A DNA stretch of 64,000 nt, from assembly GCA_014204435.1 (NCBI GenBank), contig JACHLF010000010.1, forward strand, positions 1 to 64,000, in the 5' to 3' direction. Made by a program: the position numbers and the translations under genes. The stretch is from Mycobacteroides chelonae. Its GTDB lineage: Bacteria; Actinomycetota; Actinomycetes; Mycobacteriales; Mycobacteriaceae. The notes under the pieces were generated by a model, which made no database searches, was not told the DNA's origin, and saw only the letters and a program-made list of their open reading frames with translations. The first letter of the stretch is position 1. The number at the start of each line of letters is the position of its first letter. Positions 38,685 to 48,161 of the stretch are shown here, in pieces.

Positions 38685-40106
38685 GTGGCCAAACCCCGCG
38701 CGCAGTATCGCTGTTCGGAATGCCAGCACACCACCGCCAAATGGGTGGGCCGCTGCCCCGATTGCGGCACCTGGGGCAGTGTGGGCGAAACGGCGGTGCT
38801 GTCCTCCATCGGCGGCCTCGGCGCGGTTCGAGCGGTTGCTCCCGCATCGGCGGCGGTACCCATCACCAGCATTGCGACCGACGCCACCAAGCACCAGCCC
38901 ACGGGTGTATCCGAGCTCGACCGAGTGCTCGGCGGCGGCGTGATCCCCGGTTCGGTAAACCTGCTCGCCGGCGAGCCAGGAGTCGGGAAGTCGACGCTGC
39001 TGCTGAAGGTGGTCCACCAGTGGGCCGCCTCGGGTGGACGAGCCCTCTACATCAGCGGCGAGGAGTCCGCCGCACAGGTTCGGCTGCGGGCCGAACGCAC
39101 CGGATGTGTTCACGACGAGGTGTACCTTGCCTCGGAGTCGGATCTGCATAGCGTGCTCGGGCACATCGAAGCCGTCAAACCCACACTGGCGATTATCGAT
39201 TCGGTGCAGACCATGTCCACAACCGACGCCGACGGCGTGACCGGCGGTGTCACTCAGGTGCGGGCGGTGACGACGGCACTGACCATGGCGGCCAAGTCGT
39301 CGGGGGTGGCGATGGTGTTGGTCGGGCATGTCACCAAGGACGGCGCAATCGCGGGGCCGCGATCGCTGGAACACCTGGTTGATGTGGTGTTGCATTTCGA
39401 GGGCGACAAGCATTCGGCACTACGAATGGTGCGCGGTATCAAGAATCGCTTCGGCGCCGCAGATGAGGTCGGGTGTTTCCAGTTGCGCGACAAGGGAATC
39501 GAGTGTGTCTCCGACCCGTCTGGACTGTTCCTCGAGCATCGCGACAAAGCCGCACCCGGGACCGCGGTGACAGTCACCCTCGACGGTAAGCGCCCGCTGC
39601 TCGGCGAGGTCCAGTCACTGGTCACCACTTCGACCAACCCCTCACCGCGGCGCGCCGTCAGCGGGCTCGATCACGCACGCTCGGCCATGGTCACCGCCGT
39701 GCTAGAGCGGCACGGACGAATTCCACTGGGCAACAACGATATCTACATGGCTACCGTCGGTGGCATGCGGATGACCGACCCGTCGGCGGACTTGGCCATC
39801 CTGATGGCGGTGGCATCCGCCTACACAGACATAGCGCTGCCCGCCAACATGGTGTTCATCGGCGAGGTAGGACTGGCCGGCGACATCCGCCGCACCGCCG
39901 CAGTGGGCAAGCGCATCGCCGAGGCCGCGCGCCTCGGGTACACCCACGCAGTGATTCCACCCGAGGGCGACGACCTACACCCCGCCGACATGCACTTGCT
40001 GCGTTGCCCGAATGTGGGCAGGGCCCTGCAGGTGCTGTCCGAAGCCCGCCGAGCCGAGCCCGAGGCCCGCCCGAACCTACGTCTGGCACAACGACTTACG
40101 GACTGA
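38685..40106 (+). CDS. radA: RadA, DNA repair ATPase
   Basis: A 473-residue RadA (M. tuberculosis has 480). The N-terminal zinc finger is CSECQ...CPDCG, the RecA-like core has Walker [10 protein letters not shown] near 100 and the RadA-specific KNRFG motif in [12 protein letters not shown], and the C-terminal Lon-like domain is complete ([22 protein letters not shown]). RadA helps branch migration in recombination. Its 3' end overlaps the convergent thioesterase gene by 11 bp. In M. tuberculosis disA follows directly; here it is displaced. Confidence 0.95.
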   Translation: MAKPRAQYRCSECQHTTAKWVGRCPDCGTWGSVGETAVLSSIGGLGAVRAVAPASAAVPITSIATDATKHQPTGVSELDRVLGGGVIPGSVNLLAGEPGVGKSTLLLKVVHQWAASGGRALYISGEESAAQVRLRAERTGCVHDEVYLASESDLHSVLGHIEAVKPTLAIIDSVQTMSTTDADGVTGGVTQVRAVTTALTMAAKSSGVAMVLVGHVTKDGAIAGPRSLEHLVDVVLHFEGDKHSALRMVRGIKNRFGAADEVGCFQLRDKGIECVSDPSGLFLEHRDKAAPGTAVTVTLDGKRPLLGEVQSLVTTSTNPSPRRAVSGLDHARSAMVTAVLERHGRIPLGNNDIYMATVGGMRMTDPSADLAILMAVASAYTDIALPANMVFIGEVGLAGDIRRTAAVGKRIAEAARLGYTHAVIPPEGDDLHPADMHLLRCPNVGRALQVLSEARRAEPEARPNLRLAQRLTD

Positions 40107-40611
40107 TGCCCAGCGTCCGCGAGGCACCCTCGCCATAGTGCGCGACGGGATCGATGATCACGAAAATGCCCTGCGAACTGGCCACCAGGTCGCCATCGAT
40201 CCGTGCACTCGCCGTGGTATAAAGCTTTCGCCCGGTGCGGCCCTCCACCGACGAGGCCAGCTCTACCGTCGCTCCGACGGGGATCGGCTTGCGGTAATCG
40301 ACCTCCAGATGCGCTGTCACAGCAATCAATTGAGTGACGATGCCCAAGACGCCCTGGAGCTCGTCGAAAATAGCGGCCATCACCCCACCGTGGATGACAC
40401 CCGGTCCGCCCTCAAGCTCCGGGAGCACCTCGAATCGACCCGTCACGCTGGCACCATCACCGGCAAAGAACCGCGTCCCCCAAAGGTCCTCATCGGCTCC
40501 CGGATAACTGAACCTGCGCGGCCAACCCGGATTCAATTCCAGGCCCGCAGCGGGGGCTTTGGGGCCACGGCTAACCGGCTCTAGCCCCTCGGGCAACGTC
40601 CACGTCGACAT
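40096..40611 (-). CDS. Hotdog-fold thioesterase (4HBT/PaaI-like)
   Basis: A 171-residue hotdog thioesterase. The conserved core is [20 protein letters not shown], with HGG and the catalytic Asp/Glu helix, followed by [15 protein letters not shown] and the strand [10 protein letters not shown]. Substrate is probably an acyl-CoA; nothing in the sequence fixes which. The ATG at 40611 is used because the family N-terminus fits; the frame stays open upstream into disA. It is divergent from disA (50 bp) and convergent with radA. Confidence 0.85.
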   Translation of the reverse strand: MSTWTLPEGLEPVSRGPKAPAAGLELNPGWPRRFSYPGADEDLWGTRFFAGDGASVTGRFEVLPELEGGPGVIHGGVMAAIFDELQGVLGIVTQLIAVTAHLEVDYRKPIPVGATVELASSVEGRTGRKLYTTASARIDGDLVASSQGIFVIIDPVAHYGEGASRTLGISP

Positions 40612-40661
40612 GACCACGTAATCTAACTGCGGCGAACCGAGCCTGGAGAGGAAGGGGCGCG

Positions 40662-41747
40662 ATGGACAACGCGGAAGCCAACGCACGAATGCGGGAGACC
40701 CTGGCCCGATTGGCGCCGGGCACACCCCTGCGGGACGGGCTGGAACGCATACTCCGTGGTCGTACCGGGGCCTTGATCGTCCTCGGCTACGACGACAAGG
40801 TCGAGAGCATCTGTGACGGCGGCTTCTCATTGGATGTCGCATTCGCCCCCACCCGGCTTCGCGAGCTGTCGAAGATGGATGGGGCCGTGGTGCTGTCCAC
40901 CGACGGAGCGCGCATCGTGCGCGCCAATGTGCAACTGGTTCCCGACTCGTCCATTCCGACCGACGAGTCCGGCACCCGGCATCGCTCCGCGGAGCGCACC
41001 GCCATCCAGACGGATTACCCCGTTGTTTCGGTGAGCCATTCGATGAACATCGTGAGTGTCTACACCGCGGGTGTCCGTCACGTGGTCATGGACTCGGCGA
41101 CCGTCATGTCCCGCGTCAATCAGGCGGTGTCCACGCTGGAGCGCTACAAGACCCGCCTGGACGAGGTGACCTCGTCGTTGTCCACCGCGGAGATCGAGGA
41201 CTTTGTGACCCTGCGCGATGTCATGACCGTGGCCCAGCGCCTCGAACTCGTGCGCCGGATCAGCCAGGACATCGAACTGGACGTCATCGAGCTCGGTACC
41301 GACGGACGACAGCTCAAACTGCAGATCGGTGAGCTGGTCGGCGATAACGACACCGAACGCGAGCTGCTGGTCCGGGACTATCACGCCAACCCCGAGCCAC
41401 CGTCGCAGTCACAGATCGCATCGACACTGGAGGATCTGGACGCGCTCTCCGACACCGATCTGCTGGACCTGACGGTGCTCTCGCGGACGTTCGGATACCC
41501 GTCCACCGTGGAGGCACAGGACACCGCGATGAGTTCGCGTGGCTACCGGGCCATGACACAGATCCCCCGGCTCCAGTTCGCACACATCGACAGACTGGTC
41601 AGGGCCTTCGGGTCACTACAGGGACTGCTGGCCGCCAGCGCGACAGACCTGCAATCGGTGGAGGGCATCGGCGCGATGTGGGCTCGGCACATCCGGGAGG
41701 GTCTGTCCCGGCTGGCCGAGTCAACGCTTACCGAACAGACCGGCTAG
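40662..41747 (+). CDS. disA: DisA, diadenylate cyclase and DNA-integrity scanning protein
   Basis: A 361-residue DisA (M. tuberculosis 358). The DAC domain (about 1-145) holds the catalytic DGA in [13 protein letters not shown] and the RHR of [11 protein letters not shown]; then a helical spine; the C-terminal helix-hairpin-helix region ([19 protein letters not shown]) binds branched DNA. It makes c-di-AMP from two ATP and is inhibited by stalled DNA and by RadA. The stop overlaps the stop of the next, convergent gene by four bases. Confidence 0.95.
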   Translation: MDNAEANARMRETLARLAPGTPLRDGLERILRGRTGALIVLGYDDKVESICDGGFSLDVAFAPTRLRELSKMDGAVVLSTDGARIVRANVQLVPDSSIPTDESGTRHRSAERTAIQTDYPVVSVSHSMNIVSVYTAGVRHVVMDSATVMSRVNQAVSTLERYKTRLDEVTSSLSTAEIEDFVTLRDVMTVAQRLELVRRISQDIELDVIELGTDGRQLKLQIGELVGDNDTERELLVRDYHANPEPPSQSQIASTLEDLDALSDTDLLDLTVLSRTFGYPSTVEAQDTAMSSRGYRAMTQIPRLQFAHIDRLVRAFGSLQGLLAASATDLQSVEGIGAMWARHIREGLSRLAESTLTEQTG

Positions 41748-42484
41748 GCAGGCGGCGCCACAGGCGGCGGCGCATCGGCAGGCTTCTCGCCGATGATGAA
41801 TGGCACTGGCGCACTGCGCAGATCACCCAGCTGCACCACCAACGAATAGGTTCCCGGGCCGATGGCCGGACGCGGCAGCGGGCAGTTGGGCGCGGAACCC
41901 ATTCCGGTCCAGGTGACCTCGGTGGTCACCTGCTCGCCGGGGTTGAAGCTCTTGATCGACGACTCCTGTGACGGGGCGCAGTCCAGGTTGGCCCAGATCC
42001 GCTTGTTGTCCACGCTGAAGACAGACGCAGCGAGCACCGCGGCGCCCACGTCCCGCTTGCATTGCACCAGGCCGATATTCGTGACCACCATGGTGAACTT
42101 GGGCTGATCACCGGCCAGATAGCTGGGCTTGTCCGTGGAGGCCTTCACCGCGAGTGTCGCGTCCGGGCAGTCGTCTCCGGGGTTCAACGCCACCGGAGGC
42201 ACCAGCTCGGGCTTGGCGATGGGCGGCCCGTCGTGCACCGGAGCTTGCGCGGGCTTATCAGCCGGCTTGTTGATCTCGTTGGGCGGCAAGATGACCGGCT
42301 TGCCTGCGGGGGCGGATTCGGCGGGCTTCTCGGCAGCCTTCGTGTCGGCTCCGGCACTGCCGCCGACCAGCGCGAAGATCACGGCCGCGACGATGGCGGC
42401 CACCACCACCACGCCGATCGCGAGGGCGCGGCGCCGCCAGTAAATCTCGGAAGGCAGCGGGCCTGAAGGATGCATGTCAATCAC
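41744..42484 (-). CDS. Conserved membrane-anchored protein, Rv3587c-like
   Basis: A 246-residue protein: a short cytoplasmic start, one transmembrane segment ([21 protein letters not shown], about 25-45), an extracytoplasmic Ala/Pro/Lys-rich linker (about 55-100) and a beta-rich domain with four Cys ([26 protein letters not shown]). The arrangement matches Rv3587c. Function is unknown; the fold pattern suggests an exported binding domain. The start may be the ATG at 42475. Convergent with disA. Confidence 0.85.
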   Translation of the reverse strand: MIDMHPSGPLPSEIYWRRRALAIGVVVVAAIVAAVIFALVGGSAGADTKAAEKPAESAPAGKPVILPPNEINKPADKPAQAPVHDGPPIAKPELVPPVALNPGDDCPDATLAVKASTDKPSYLAGDQPKFTMVVTNIGLVQCKRDVGAAVLAASVFSVDNKRIWANLDCAPSQESSIKSFNPGEQVTTEVTWTGMGSAPNCPLPRPAIGPGTYSLVVQLGDLRSAPVPFIIGEKPADAPPPVAPPA

Positions 42485-42618
42485 GATTCAACGGTAAGCG
42501 CAGGTCACCATGGGATCGTCGACCTCGCCCGGCGTGTCGGCGAGCTATGCAGACTTCACAGTGCTATTTGGGGGCCATTTGAGGCGCCAGTCGAGGGTCC
42601 GTCGGGCGCGCGAAAGCC

Positions 42619-44160
42619 CTAGTTCACGCAGGGCACACCGCTGCTACCGACCACCGGCTTGCCCGAATCCGGCGGCGCGTAGTCGCCGGAGGATCCCGAG
42701 GTCGACGAGCTCGACGCCGAACTCACGGTGCCGCTGTCTTCGGTGCTCAACACATCGCTCGGCGCGGAGTACCCGTCGCCCAACATGACGCGAATCCGCC
42801 CGGGCGCCAACATTGGATCCGCGCTGGGCTGCGCGTCGATACCCAGCATCGTGGACATGACCTTGGCGTCCGCATCGGCGCCTGCACCGTAATCGATGAT
42901 GGTGCTGGTCGATTCGCCACTCAGCGGATCGCGTACCTCACCCTTGGTATAGCCGCGACTCACCAGAGCCGACGAAATTGTCGATGCCAGACCGGAAGTC
43001 GAGGTGGCGTTCACTACGTCGACAGTGCTGGTGGACGTCGCCGGAGTGGATGCAGGCGACGAGTCCTCACCCTTGAAGGCAGCGGCCACCTTGGCCCGGA
43101 TCGCGACGGGATCAACGATGTTGACGTCCGCGCCGTTGATGTTGTCGTACCGCACCACCGGCAGCGTCTGGAAGTTCACATTGCCGTCGGCGATCTGCCC
43201 AAGACGCTGGAACTGCTTCTCGGTCCAGCCCTTGGACAACACGATGTCCTTGTGAACGACGTTCATCAGACCATTCAACTTGGTGATGTCGGTGAGCGTC
43301 CCCGCGCTGCGTAGCTGCTGCATCACCGAGATAAGGAACGCCTGCTGGCGGTGCGTACGGTCGAGGTCGCCGTTTTCCAGGCCGTGACGTTGGCGCACGA
43401 AAGCCAGCGCCTGCGAAGCGTTCAGGGTTTGTTCTCCGGCCTGGAAGTTCGCCCCGGAGTAGCTGTCGTAGACGGCATTGTTCAGGCAGACGGTGACCCC
43501 TCCGAGTTCGGAGGCCAGATCGTAGAAGCCGACCAGATTGACCTCGGCGAAGTAGTCGATCGGCTGCCCGGTGAGCCTGTGGACGGCGTTGAGGGTGGCG
43601 CGGCGGCCGGCTTCGCGGCTCTGCTGCTCCAAAGTCGCCTGATCGGTGATGCCCTCGTTGACGAGCTTGTCCGCCTCGTTGGCCTTGGTCAGGCCATAGG
43701 CTTCCTTGATCTTGATGTGCTTATAGCCGGGGATGTTCTCCGCCGGAACCCAGTCGTCACGGGGGATCGAGAACGCGGTGACCTTGTTGTCCGCACCGAC
43801 GTGCACCAAGATCAGGGTGTTGGTGTTGTAACCACCGGCATCTGAATCACCCGCGTGCAGCTGGCTCAGGACCGCCTTCGGCAGGTCGTTTCCGTCCTGA
43901 TCCTTCCGCGAGTCCAGACCGATCAGCAGCATGTTCATGGAGCCGTCGCTCGACTTGCCGCCCTCGGCCTCGGCTCCGGATGTGGGGACATGACTGAAGG
44001 CCTTGTAGAACACCTGCCAACCGGCACCGGTTACCACCAAACTCCCGCAGGCCAGCAATGCGAAGATGGCCCGACCGGCAGCAATTTTGCTTACTGACCA
44101 GTGGTTATTCGATTTGGGTAGTGCGTGCTTTGGCCGCCTGCGACCACTGTCGCGGCTCAT
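42619..44160 (-). CDS. LytR-CpsA-Psr (LCP) cell-wall ligase
   Basis: A 513-residue membrane-anchored LCP protein. A cytoplasmic basic start (DSGRRRPKHALPKSN) leads into a transmembrane helix near 30-50. The LCP domain follows: MLLIGLDSRKD, FSIPRDDWV, NLVGFYDLASELGGVTVCL and the Arg-rich FVRQRHGLENGDLDRTHRQQ. A LytR_C domain sits near 365-455, then a Ser-rich tail ending in Cys (GVPCVN). LCP enzymes attach arabinogalactan to peptidoglycan in mycobacteria. In M. tuberculosis no LCP gene stands between the Rv3587c and canB homologues. Confidence 0.9.
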   Translation of the reverse strand: MSRDSGRRRPKHALPKSNNHWSVSKIAAGRAIFALLACGSLVVTGAGWQVFYKAFSHVPTSGAEAEGGKSSDGSMNMLLIGLDSRKDQDGNDLPKAVLSQLHAGDSDAGGYNTNTLILVHVGADNKVTAFSIPRDDWVPAENIPGYKHIKIKEAYGLTKANEADKLVNEGITDQATLEQQSREAGRRATLNAVHRLTGQPIDYFAEVNLVGFYDLASELGGVTVCLNNAVYDSYSGANFQAGEQTLNASQALAFVRQRHGLENGDLDRTHRQQAFLISVMQQLRSAGTLTDITKLNGLMNVVHKDIVLSKGWTEKQFQRLGQIADGNVNFQTLPVVRYDNINGADVNIVDPVAIRAKVAAAFKGEDSSPASTPATSTSTVDVVNATSTSGLASTISSALVSRGYTKGEVRDPLSGESTSTIIDYGAGADADAKVMSTMLGIDAQPSADPMLAPGRIRVMLGDGYSAPSDVLSTEDSGTVSSASSSSTSGSSGDYAPPDSGKPVVGSSGVPCVN

Positions 44161-44307
44161 CTGTCGCCACCCCCACGTGGCAGCAACCTACACACTGAAC
44201 TACCCATCCCTCCCCCAGAGAAATCTGCATTCGGTCTAATTCTCCCATCACAGCCACCGAGACGCCATGTGATGTTTGCCGAACGCGCCTGAACTGGGGA
44301 TTTGTGG

Positions 44308-44925
44308 TTATTGCTCGCCGATATCGCCGACGTGGCCGTGCAGAACGACCCGCCCGTCGGCGAGTTTGTAGGTCAAATAGACGATCGCCAGCTTCTTGGA
44401 CTTGACCGCGTCGGCCACCACCTGAGACCGCTGCAACAGCTTCGTGCCGGTCTCCTCGACGTGACGAGCCTCGAACTCGTCGATCCGCGACAAACCATCC
44501 TTACGGCCGCTCAGGATGGAGGGCATCACCCGCACCACCAGATCCCGGATGTACCCGCCGGGCACCTCTCCGGTATCCAGCGCCGATACCGTGGCGCCGA
44601 CAGCACCGCAGGAGTCGTGGCCCAGGATCGCGATCAGTGGCACGCCCAAGACCGCCACCGCGTATTCGATGGAACCGAGCACCGCGGAGTCGATCACCTG
44701 ACCAGCGGTGCGGACGATGAACATGTCGCCCAGGCCCTGGTCGAAGATAATCTCGGCAGCCACCCGCGAATCCGAGCACCCGAACAGCAGCACATCGGGG
44801 TTCTGACCATTGGCCAGCTCAGCGCGCCGGGCAATGCTTTGACTTGGATGCTGCGGAGAACCACCGACAAAACGCTGGTTACCCTCTTTGAGTGCCTTCC
44901 AGGCGGACTTCGGATCAGACGACAT
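44308..44925 (-). CDS. canB: Beta-class carbonic anhydrase
   Basis: About 205 residues (Rv3588c has 207). The zinc ligands are Cys in LLFGCSDSRVA with the Asp-Arg dyad, and His and Cys in LGHDSCGAVGA. It interconverts CO2 and bicarbonate in the cytoplasm. The ATG at 44925 fits the family N-terminus (SSDPKSAWKALKEGN); an in-frame ATG at 44934 adds three residues. Divergent from mutY, whose start is so close that the two 5' ends may overlap. Confidence 0.93.
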   Translation of the reverse strand: MSSDPKSAWKALKEGNQRFVGGSPQHPSQSIARRAELANGQNPDVLLFGCSDSRVAAEIIFDQGLGDMFIVRTAGQVIDSAVLGSIEYAVAVLGVPLIAILGHDSCGAVGATVSALDTGEVPGGYIRDLVVRVMPSILSGRKDGLSRIDEFEARHVEETGTKLLQRSQVVADAVKSKKLAIVYLTYKLADGRVVLHGHVGDIGEQ

Positions 44926-45794
44926 ACCGGTCATTGTGCCCTAACGAACTGTTGAGCTGGTTCGACGTCGCCGAAAGGGATCTGCCGTGGCGCCACCCCG
45001 AGGCGACACCCTGGCACATCCTCATCAGCGAGGTGATGCTTCAGCAGACCCCGGTGTCCCGGGTGGAGCCGGTGTGGCATGAGTGGGTGGCCCGCTGGCC
45101 GGTCCCGTCGGCGATGGCGAAAACCTCTGTGGCAGAAATACTACGCGCGTGGGGGAAGCTTGGCTATCCGCGCCGTGCCATGCGATTACATGAGTGCGCG
45201 ACGGTGTTGGCGCGCGAGTACGGCGACCAGGTACCCGACGACGTGGAGACACTCTTGACACTGCCTGGCGTCGGCACGTACACGGCGCGCGCCATCGCCT
45301 GTTTCGGATATGGACAGCGAGTTCCCGTCGTGGACACCAATGTTCGCCGGGTAATCGTCCGAGTGGTGCATGGCGTCGCCGACTCGGCACCATCGGCGCG
45401 GGATCTGCGAGACGCGGAGGCGCTGCTGCCGGTGGAGAACGGCGCCCGGTTCTCGGCAGCACTCATGGAGCTGGGCGCGCTGGTGTGCACCGCCCGGGCG
45501 CCACAATGCCCGATCTGTCCGCTGAGCTCCTGCGCGTGGCACGAGGCGGGGCGACCCGAGTTGGATGCACCGGCACGGCCGGTTCAGAAGTATGCCGGTA
45601 CCGATCGCCAGGTGCGCGGCCGACTCTTGGACGTGTTGCGCGACAGCAATATTCCGGTGACGCGGGCGCAACTCGAGGTGGTATGGCTCTCCGATGTCGC
45701 GCAGCGCGACCGTGCGCTGGATTCGCTGTTGGTCGACGGACTGGTGGAGCAGACGGCGGACGGTCGTTTCGCCTTGGCCGGCGAGGGCTGCTAA
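44892..45794 (+). CDS. mutY: MutY, adenine DNA glycosylase
   Basis: A 300-residue glycosylase (M. tuberculosis 304). The catalytic Glu is in LISEVMLQQTPVSRV, the helix-hairpin-helix in LPGVGTYTARA with the catalytic Asp in VPVVDTNVRRV, and the iron-sulfur cluster Cys in VCTARAPQCPICPLSSC (last spacing is four residues, as in M. tuberculosis). It removes A mispaired with 8-oxoG. The start is uncertain: GTG at 44892 overlaps the canB 5' end by about 34 bp; TTG at 44934 would avoid this and shorten the protein by 14. Its stop overlaps the convergent regulator gene. Confidence 0.93.
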   Translation: MPSRRTSDQTTYRSLCPNELLSWFDVAERDLPWRHPEATPWHILISEVMLQQTPVSRVEPVWHEWVARWPVPSAMAKTSVAEILRAWGKLGYPRRAMRLHECATVLAREYGDQVPDDVETLLTLPGVGTYTARAIACFGYGQRVPVVDTNVRRVIVRVVHGVADSAPSARDLRDAEALLPVENGARFSAALMELGALVCTARAPQCPICPLSSCAWHEAGRPELDAPARPVQKYAGTDRQVRGRLLDVLRDSNIPVTRAQLEVVWLSDVAQRDRALDSLLVDGLVEQTADGRFALAGEGC

Positions 45795-46747
45795 CCCGCC
45801 GACATCGCGAAGGTCTTGCGATAGTCGGTGGGCGTTATCCCGACACCGCGCCGGAAGTGGTGGCGCAACAAGATCGCCGTCCCGAAACCGCTGCGCGCCG
45901 CCACGCTGTCGATGTCCAGATCCGTCTCCTCCAGCAGGCGCCGGGCCAGGAGCACCCGCTGGTCGATGATCCAGCGCATAGGCGTCACCCCGGTCTGATC
46001 GCTGAACTTGCGCGCGAACGTACGGGTCGACATATGCACACGCTCAGCTAGATCCGCCACAGTATGGGTCTGATCGATATTCTCGACCAACCAATCGAAC
46101 AGTCCGCCAAAGCCATTGGTGTCCACATCGGGCACTGGTTGCGGGATGAATTGACGCTGACCACCGGCACGCTGCGGGGGCACCACCATGCGCCGCGCGA
46201 TCTTGTTGGTGATCTCACTACCCAATTCGCGGCGCACCAGATGCAGGCAGGCATCGATTCCCGCCGCGGTACCTGCGCTGGTGATGAGATCACCGTCGTC
46301 GACGAACAGCACGTCGCGATCCACCGTGGCGGTCGGATATCTGCGCGCCAGCTCGTCGGTGTACATCCAGTGCGTGGTGCAGCGGCGGCCATCGAGCAGC
46401 CCTGCGGCGCCCGCGATGAAGACTCCCGAACAGACGGTGAGCACCGTGGCCCCACGTTCCCACGCGGCCCGTACCGCTTCCAGCGCCTCCGGCGGGTAGC
46501 CGTGGCCACACGGTCGCGCGGGAAGAGCCACCACGTCGGCATCCGCCAGTCCGTCCAGGCCCCTACTGGGGACCAATTCCGCTCCGACCGTGGTCCGCAG
46601 CGGCACTCCGGCCTCCACTCCACAGACCCGGAAGTCGAAGTTGGGAACGCCATCGCGGGTGCGGTCCAGGCCAAAGACCTCACAGATGACCCCGAACTCG
46701 AAAACGGCGACCCGATCGAGTACCAGGGCCGCGACCGTACGCAGCAT
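45791..46747 (-). CDS. GlxA-type AraC-family transcription regulator
   Basis: A 318-residue regulator. Residues about 5-185 form a DJ-1/PfpI-like domain with the Cys nucleophile-elbow TVCSGVFIAGAAGLL and the family RCTTHW. Residues about 220-318 form the AraC DNA-binding domain: VADLAERVHMSTRTFARKF, MRWIIDQRVLLARRLLEET, then the second HTH ending in HHFRRGVGITPTDYRKTF. Targets are unknown; no partner oxidoreductase is adjacent. Divergent small-protein gene lies 71 bp away. Confidence 0.9.
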   Translation of the reverse strand: MLRTVAALVLDRVAVFEFGVICEVFGLDRTRDGVPNFDFRVCGVEAGVPLRTTVGAELVPSRGLDGLADADVVALPARPCGHGYPPEALEAVRAAWERGATVLTVCSGVFIAGAAGLLDGRRCTTHWMYTDELARRYPTATVDRDVLFVDDGDLITSAGTAAGIDACLHLVRRELGSEITNKIARRMVVPPQRAGGQRQFIPQPVPDVDTNGFGGLFDWLVENIDQTHTVADLAERVHMSTRTFARKFSDQTGVTPMRWIIDQRVLLARRLLEETDLDIDSVAARSGFGTAILLRHHFRRGVGITPTDYRKTFAMSAG

Positions 46748-46818
46748 GGCTGAATATTATCGAAGGGAGTCAATTCCGCCACTGTTGGCCTGGTATTTAT
46801 CAGGAAATAATTCTTGCC

Positions 46819-47085
46819 ATGGCCACCCTCGCCGCCACCCTGGTCCTGTTGACCCCCTTCGCCCTGGCAATGGCACTGAGTTGGATCGCCCGCCGGCACG
46901 AAACCTTCCGGATTCACCTGGACCAGTTCCGGGTCGCCGCGCCGTTGGGCGGAACCTTCGCCGATGATCGAGACCTGGAGCGCCAGCTACACGAGCTGGA
47001 CGCCATCCGCTCGCGGCACTATCCGACGATCGAGCCGATGAACTCCGAAACCGCGGATCGATACCGTTCCGGGGCGTCGTCGTGA
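46819..47085 (+). CDS. Small membrane-anchored protein of unknown function
   Basis: An 88-residue protein with one N-terminal hydrophobic segment (LAATLVLLTPFALAMALSWIA) that should act as an uncleaved anchor, followed by a charged soluble tail with RDLERQLHELDAIRSRHYP, predicted helical. No family is recognised. Its 3' end overlaps the convergent hydrolase gene by 67 bp, an unusually long overlap. Coding potential is supported by a sensible N-in/C-out topology only. Confidence 0.6.
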   Translation: MATLAATLVLLTPFALAMALSWIARRHETFRIHLDQFRVAAPLGGTFADDRDLERQLHELDAIRSRHYPTIEPMNSETADRYRSGASS

Positions 47086-47801
47086 ATCAGGTGACCGGCC
47101 CCTTCAACCTGGAGATAGGTTGTCTTCCAACCCATCTCGGCCATCTTGCGCATCTGGCCCGTCGGCGCCACGGTGACGGACGCCTCCAGAAGTAACGACG
47201 GGCAACGCACGGCACGCCATTGATCCCAGAATTCGCGGACTCCCCATTCTGCGGCGGTGTCGATCCATTTGTCGATAGGGCCGTGCAGGCGCCATCCACC
47301 GGGAACTCGCTCGAATGCCTCCAAGAAGTACTGTCCCGCAACGGGTCCGAACCTACCAATGAGATCGTCGGCCGAAGTGAACACCTCGGGCCACGAATAC
47401 AACCACGGTTCCCACGGACCGGTGGTTCCGCCGACGAAATCGGGAGCCATATCCTCCACTACCAGGGCCGACACCAGCTCGGGATGCTCGGCTGCCAGAC
47501 ACCACGAGTGCAGCCCGCCCATGGAGTGCCCGATGAGCACCGCAGGTTCGTCCAGCCCTTCCATCGCACTCGCCAGAGCCTGGACATACCGCTCCGTCGA
47601 AATCGGTTGGGAATCGAGGACATCACGCCCCCGATGCCACGGCGCATCGTAGGTGTACACCCGACCCAGCTGACGCAACCAGGGAAGCTGCCGCGACCAT
47701 GTGCTGCCACGGCCCATCAGACCGTGCACAAGCACCAGCGGCGGACCCGACGACAGACCGCCTTCGTTCCGTAGGCGGTCAGGGTCCATGTCTCTCATCA
47801 T
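47019..47801 (-). CDS. Alpha/beta hydrolase, Rv3591c-like
   Basis: A 260-residue alpha/beta hydrolase (Rv3591c has 257). The oxyanion His-Gly is in LVHGLMGRGSTW, the nucleophile elbow is GHSMGG, and the catalytic His is in VEGAGHLIHDD; a lid-like insert (FVGGTTGPWEPWLYSWPEVF) follows strand 6. The substrate is unknown. I chose the ATG at 47801 (a second ATG follows at once); the upstream frame lies inside the mhuD gene. Divergent from mhuD by 42 bp. Confidence 0.88.
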   Translation of the reverse strand: MMRDMDPDRLRNEGGLSSGPPLVLVHGLMGRGSTWSRQLPWLRQLGRVYTYDAPWHRGRDVLDSQPISTERYVQALASAMEGLDEPAVLIGHSMGGLHSWCLAAEHPELVSALVVEDMAPDFVGGTTGPWEPWLYSWPEVFTSADDLIGRFGPVAGQYFLEAFERVPGGWRLHGPIDKWIDTAAEWGVREFWDQWRAVRCPSLLLEASVTVAPTGQMRKMAEMGWKTTYLQVEGAGHLIHDDAPERYRSAVSEFIGSIVG

Positions 47802-47843
47802 CGCCCTGTCAACGTAGGGCCGGCTGCCGGGTAGCCTGAAGCC

Positions 47844-48161
47844 ATGTCCGTGGTGAAGATCAACGCAATCGAGATCCCCGAGGGTGCAGGTCCGGAGCTG
47901 GAGAAGCGGTTCGCTCACCGCGCCGGAGCAGTCGAGAACCAGCCCGGGTTCCTGGGCTTTCAGCTGCTGCGCCCCGTCAAGGGCGAAGACCGCTACTTCG
48001 TGGTCACCCAATGGGAGTCCGAAGAGGCCTTCCATGCCTGGGCCACCGGTCCGGCGATCGAAGCACATGCCGGCCAGCAGGCCAAGCCTGTGGCCAAGGG
48101 CGCGCACTTGCTGGAGTTCGAGGTTGTGCTCGACGTGACCGGGGCCGCCGCCAAGGCGTGA
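47844..48161 (+). CDS. mhuD: MhuD, haem-degrading monooxygenase
   Basis: A 105-residue ABM-fold dimeric enzyme, nearly identical in pattern to Rv3592. The key residues are at the same numbers as in M. tuberculosis: Asn7, Trp66 and His75 (the haem ligand). MhuD opens haem to mycobilin and frees iron without releasing CO. The stop overlaps the start of the lpqF-like gene by four bases (GTGA), so the two are coupled. Confidence 0.95.
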   Translation: MSVVKINAIEIPEGAGPELEKRFAHRAGAVENQPGFLGFQLLRPVKGEDRYFVVTQWESEEAFHAWATGPAIEAHAGQQAKPVAKGAHLLEFEVVLDVTGAAAKA

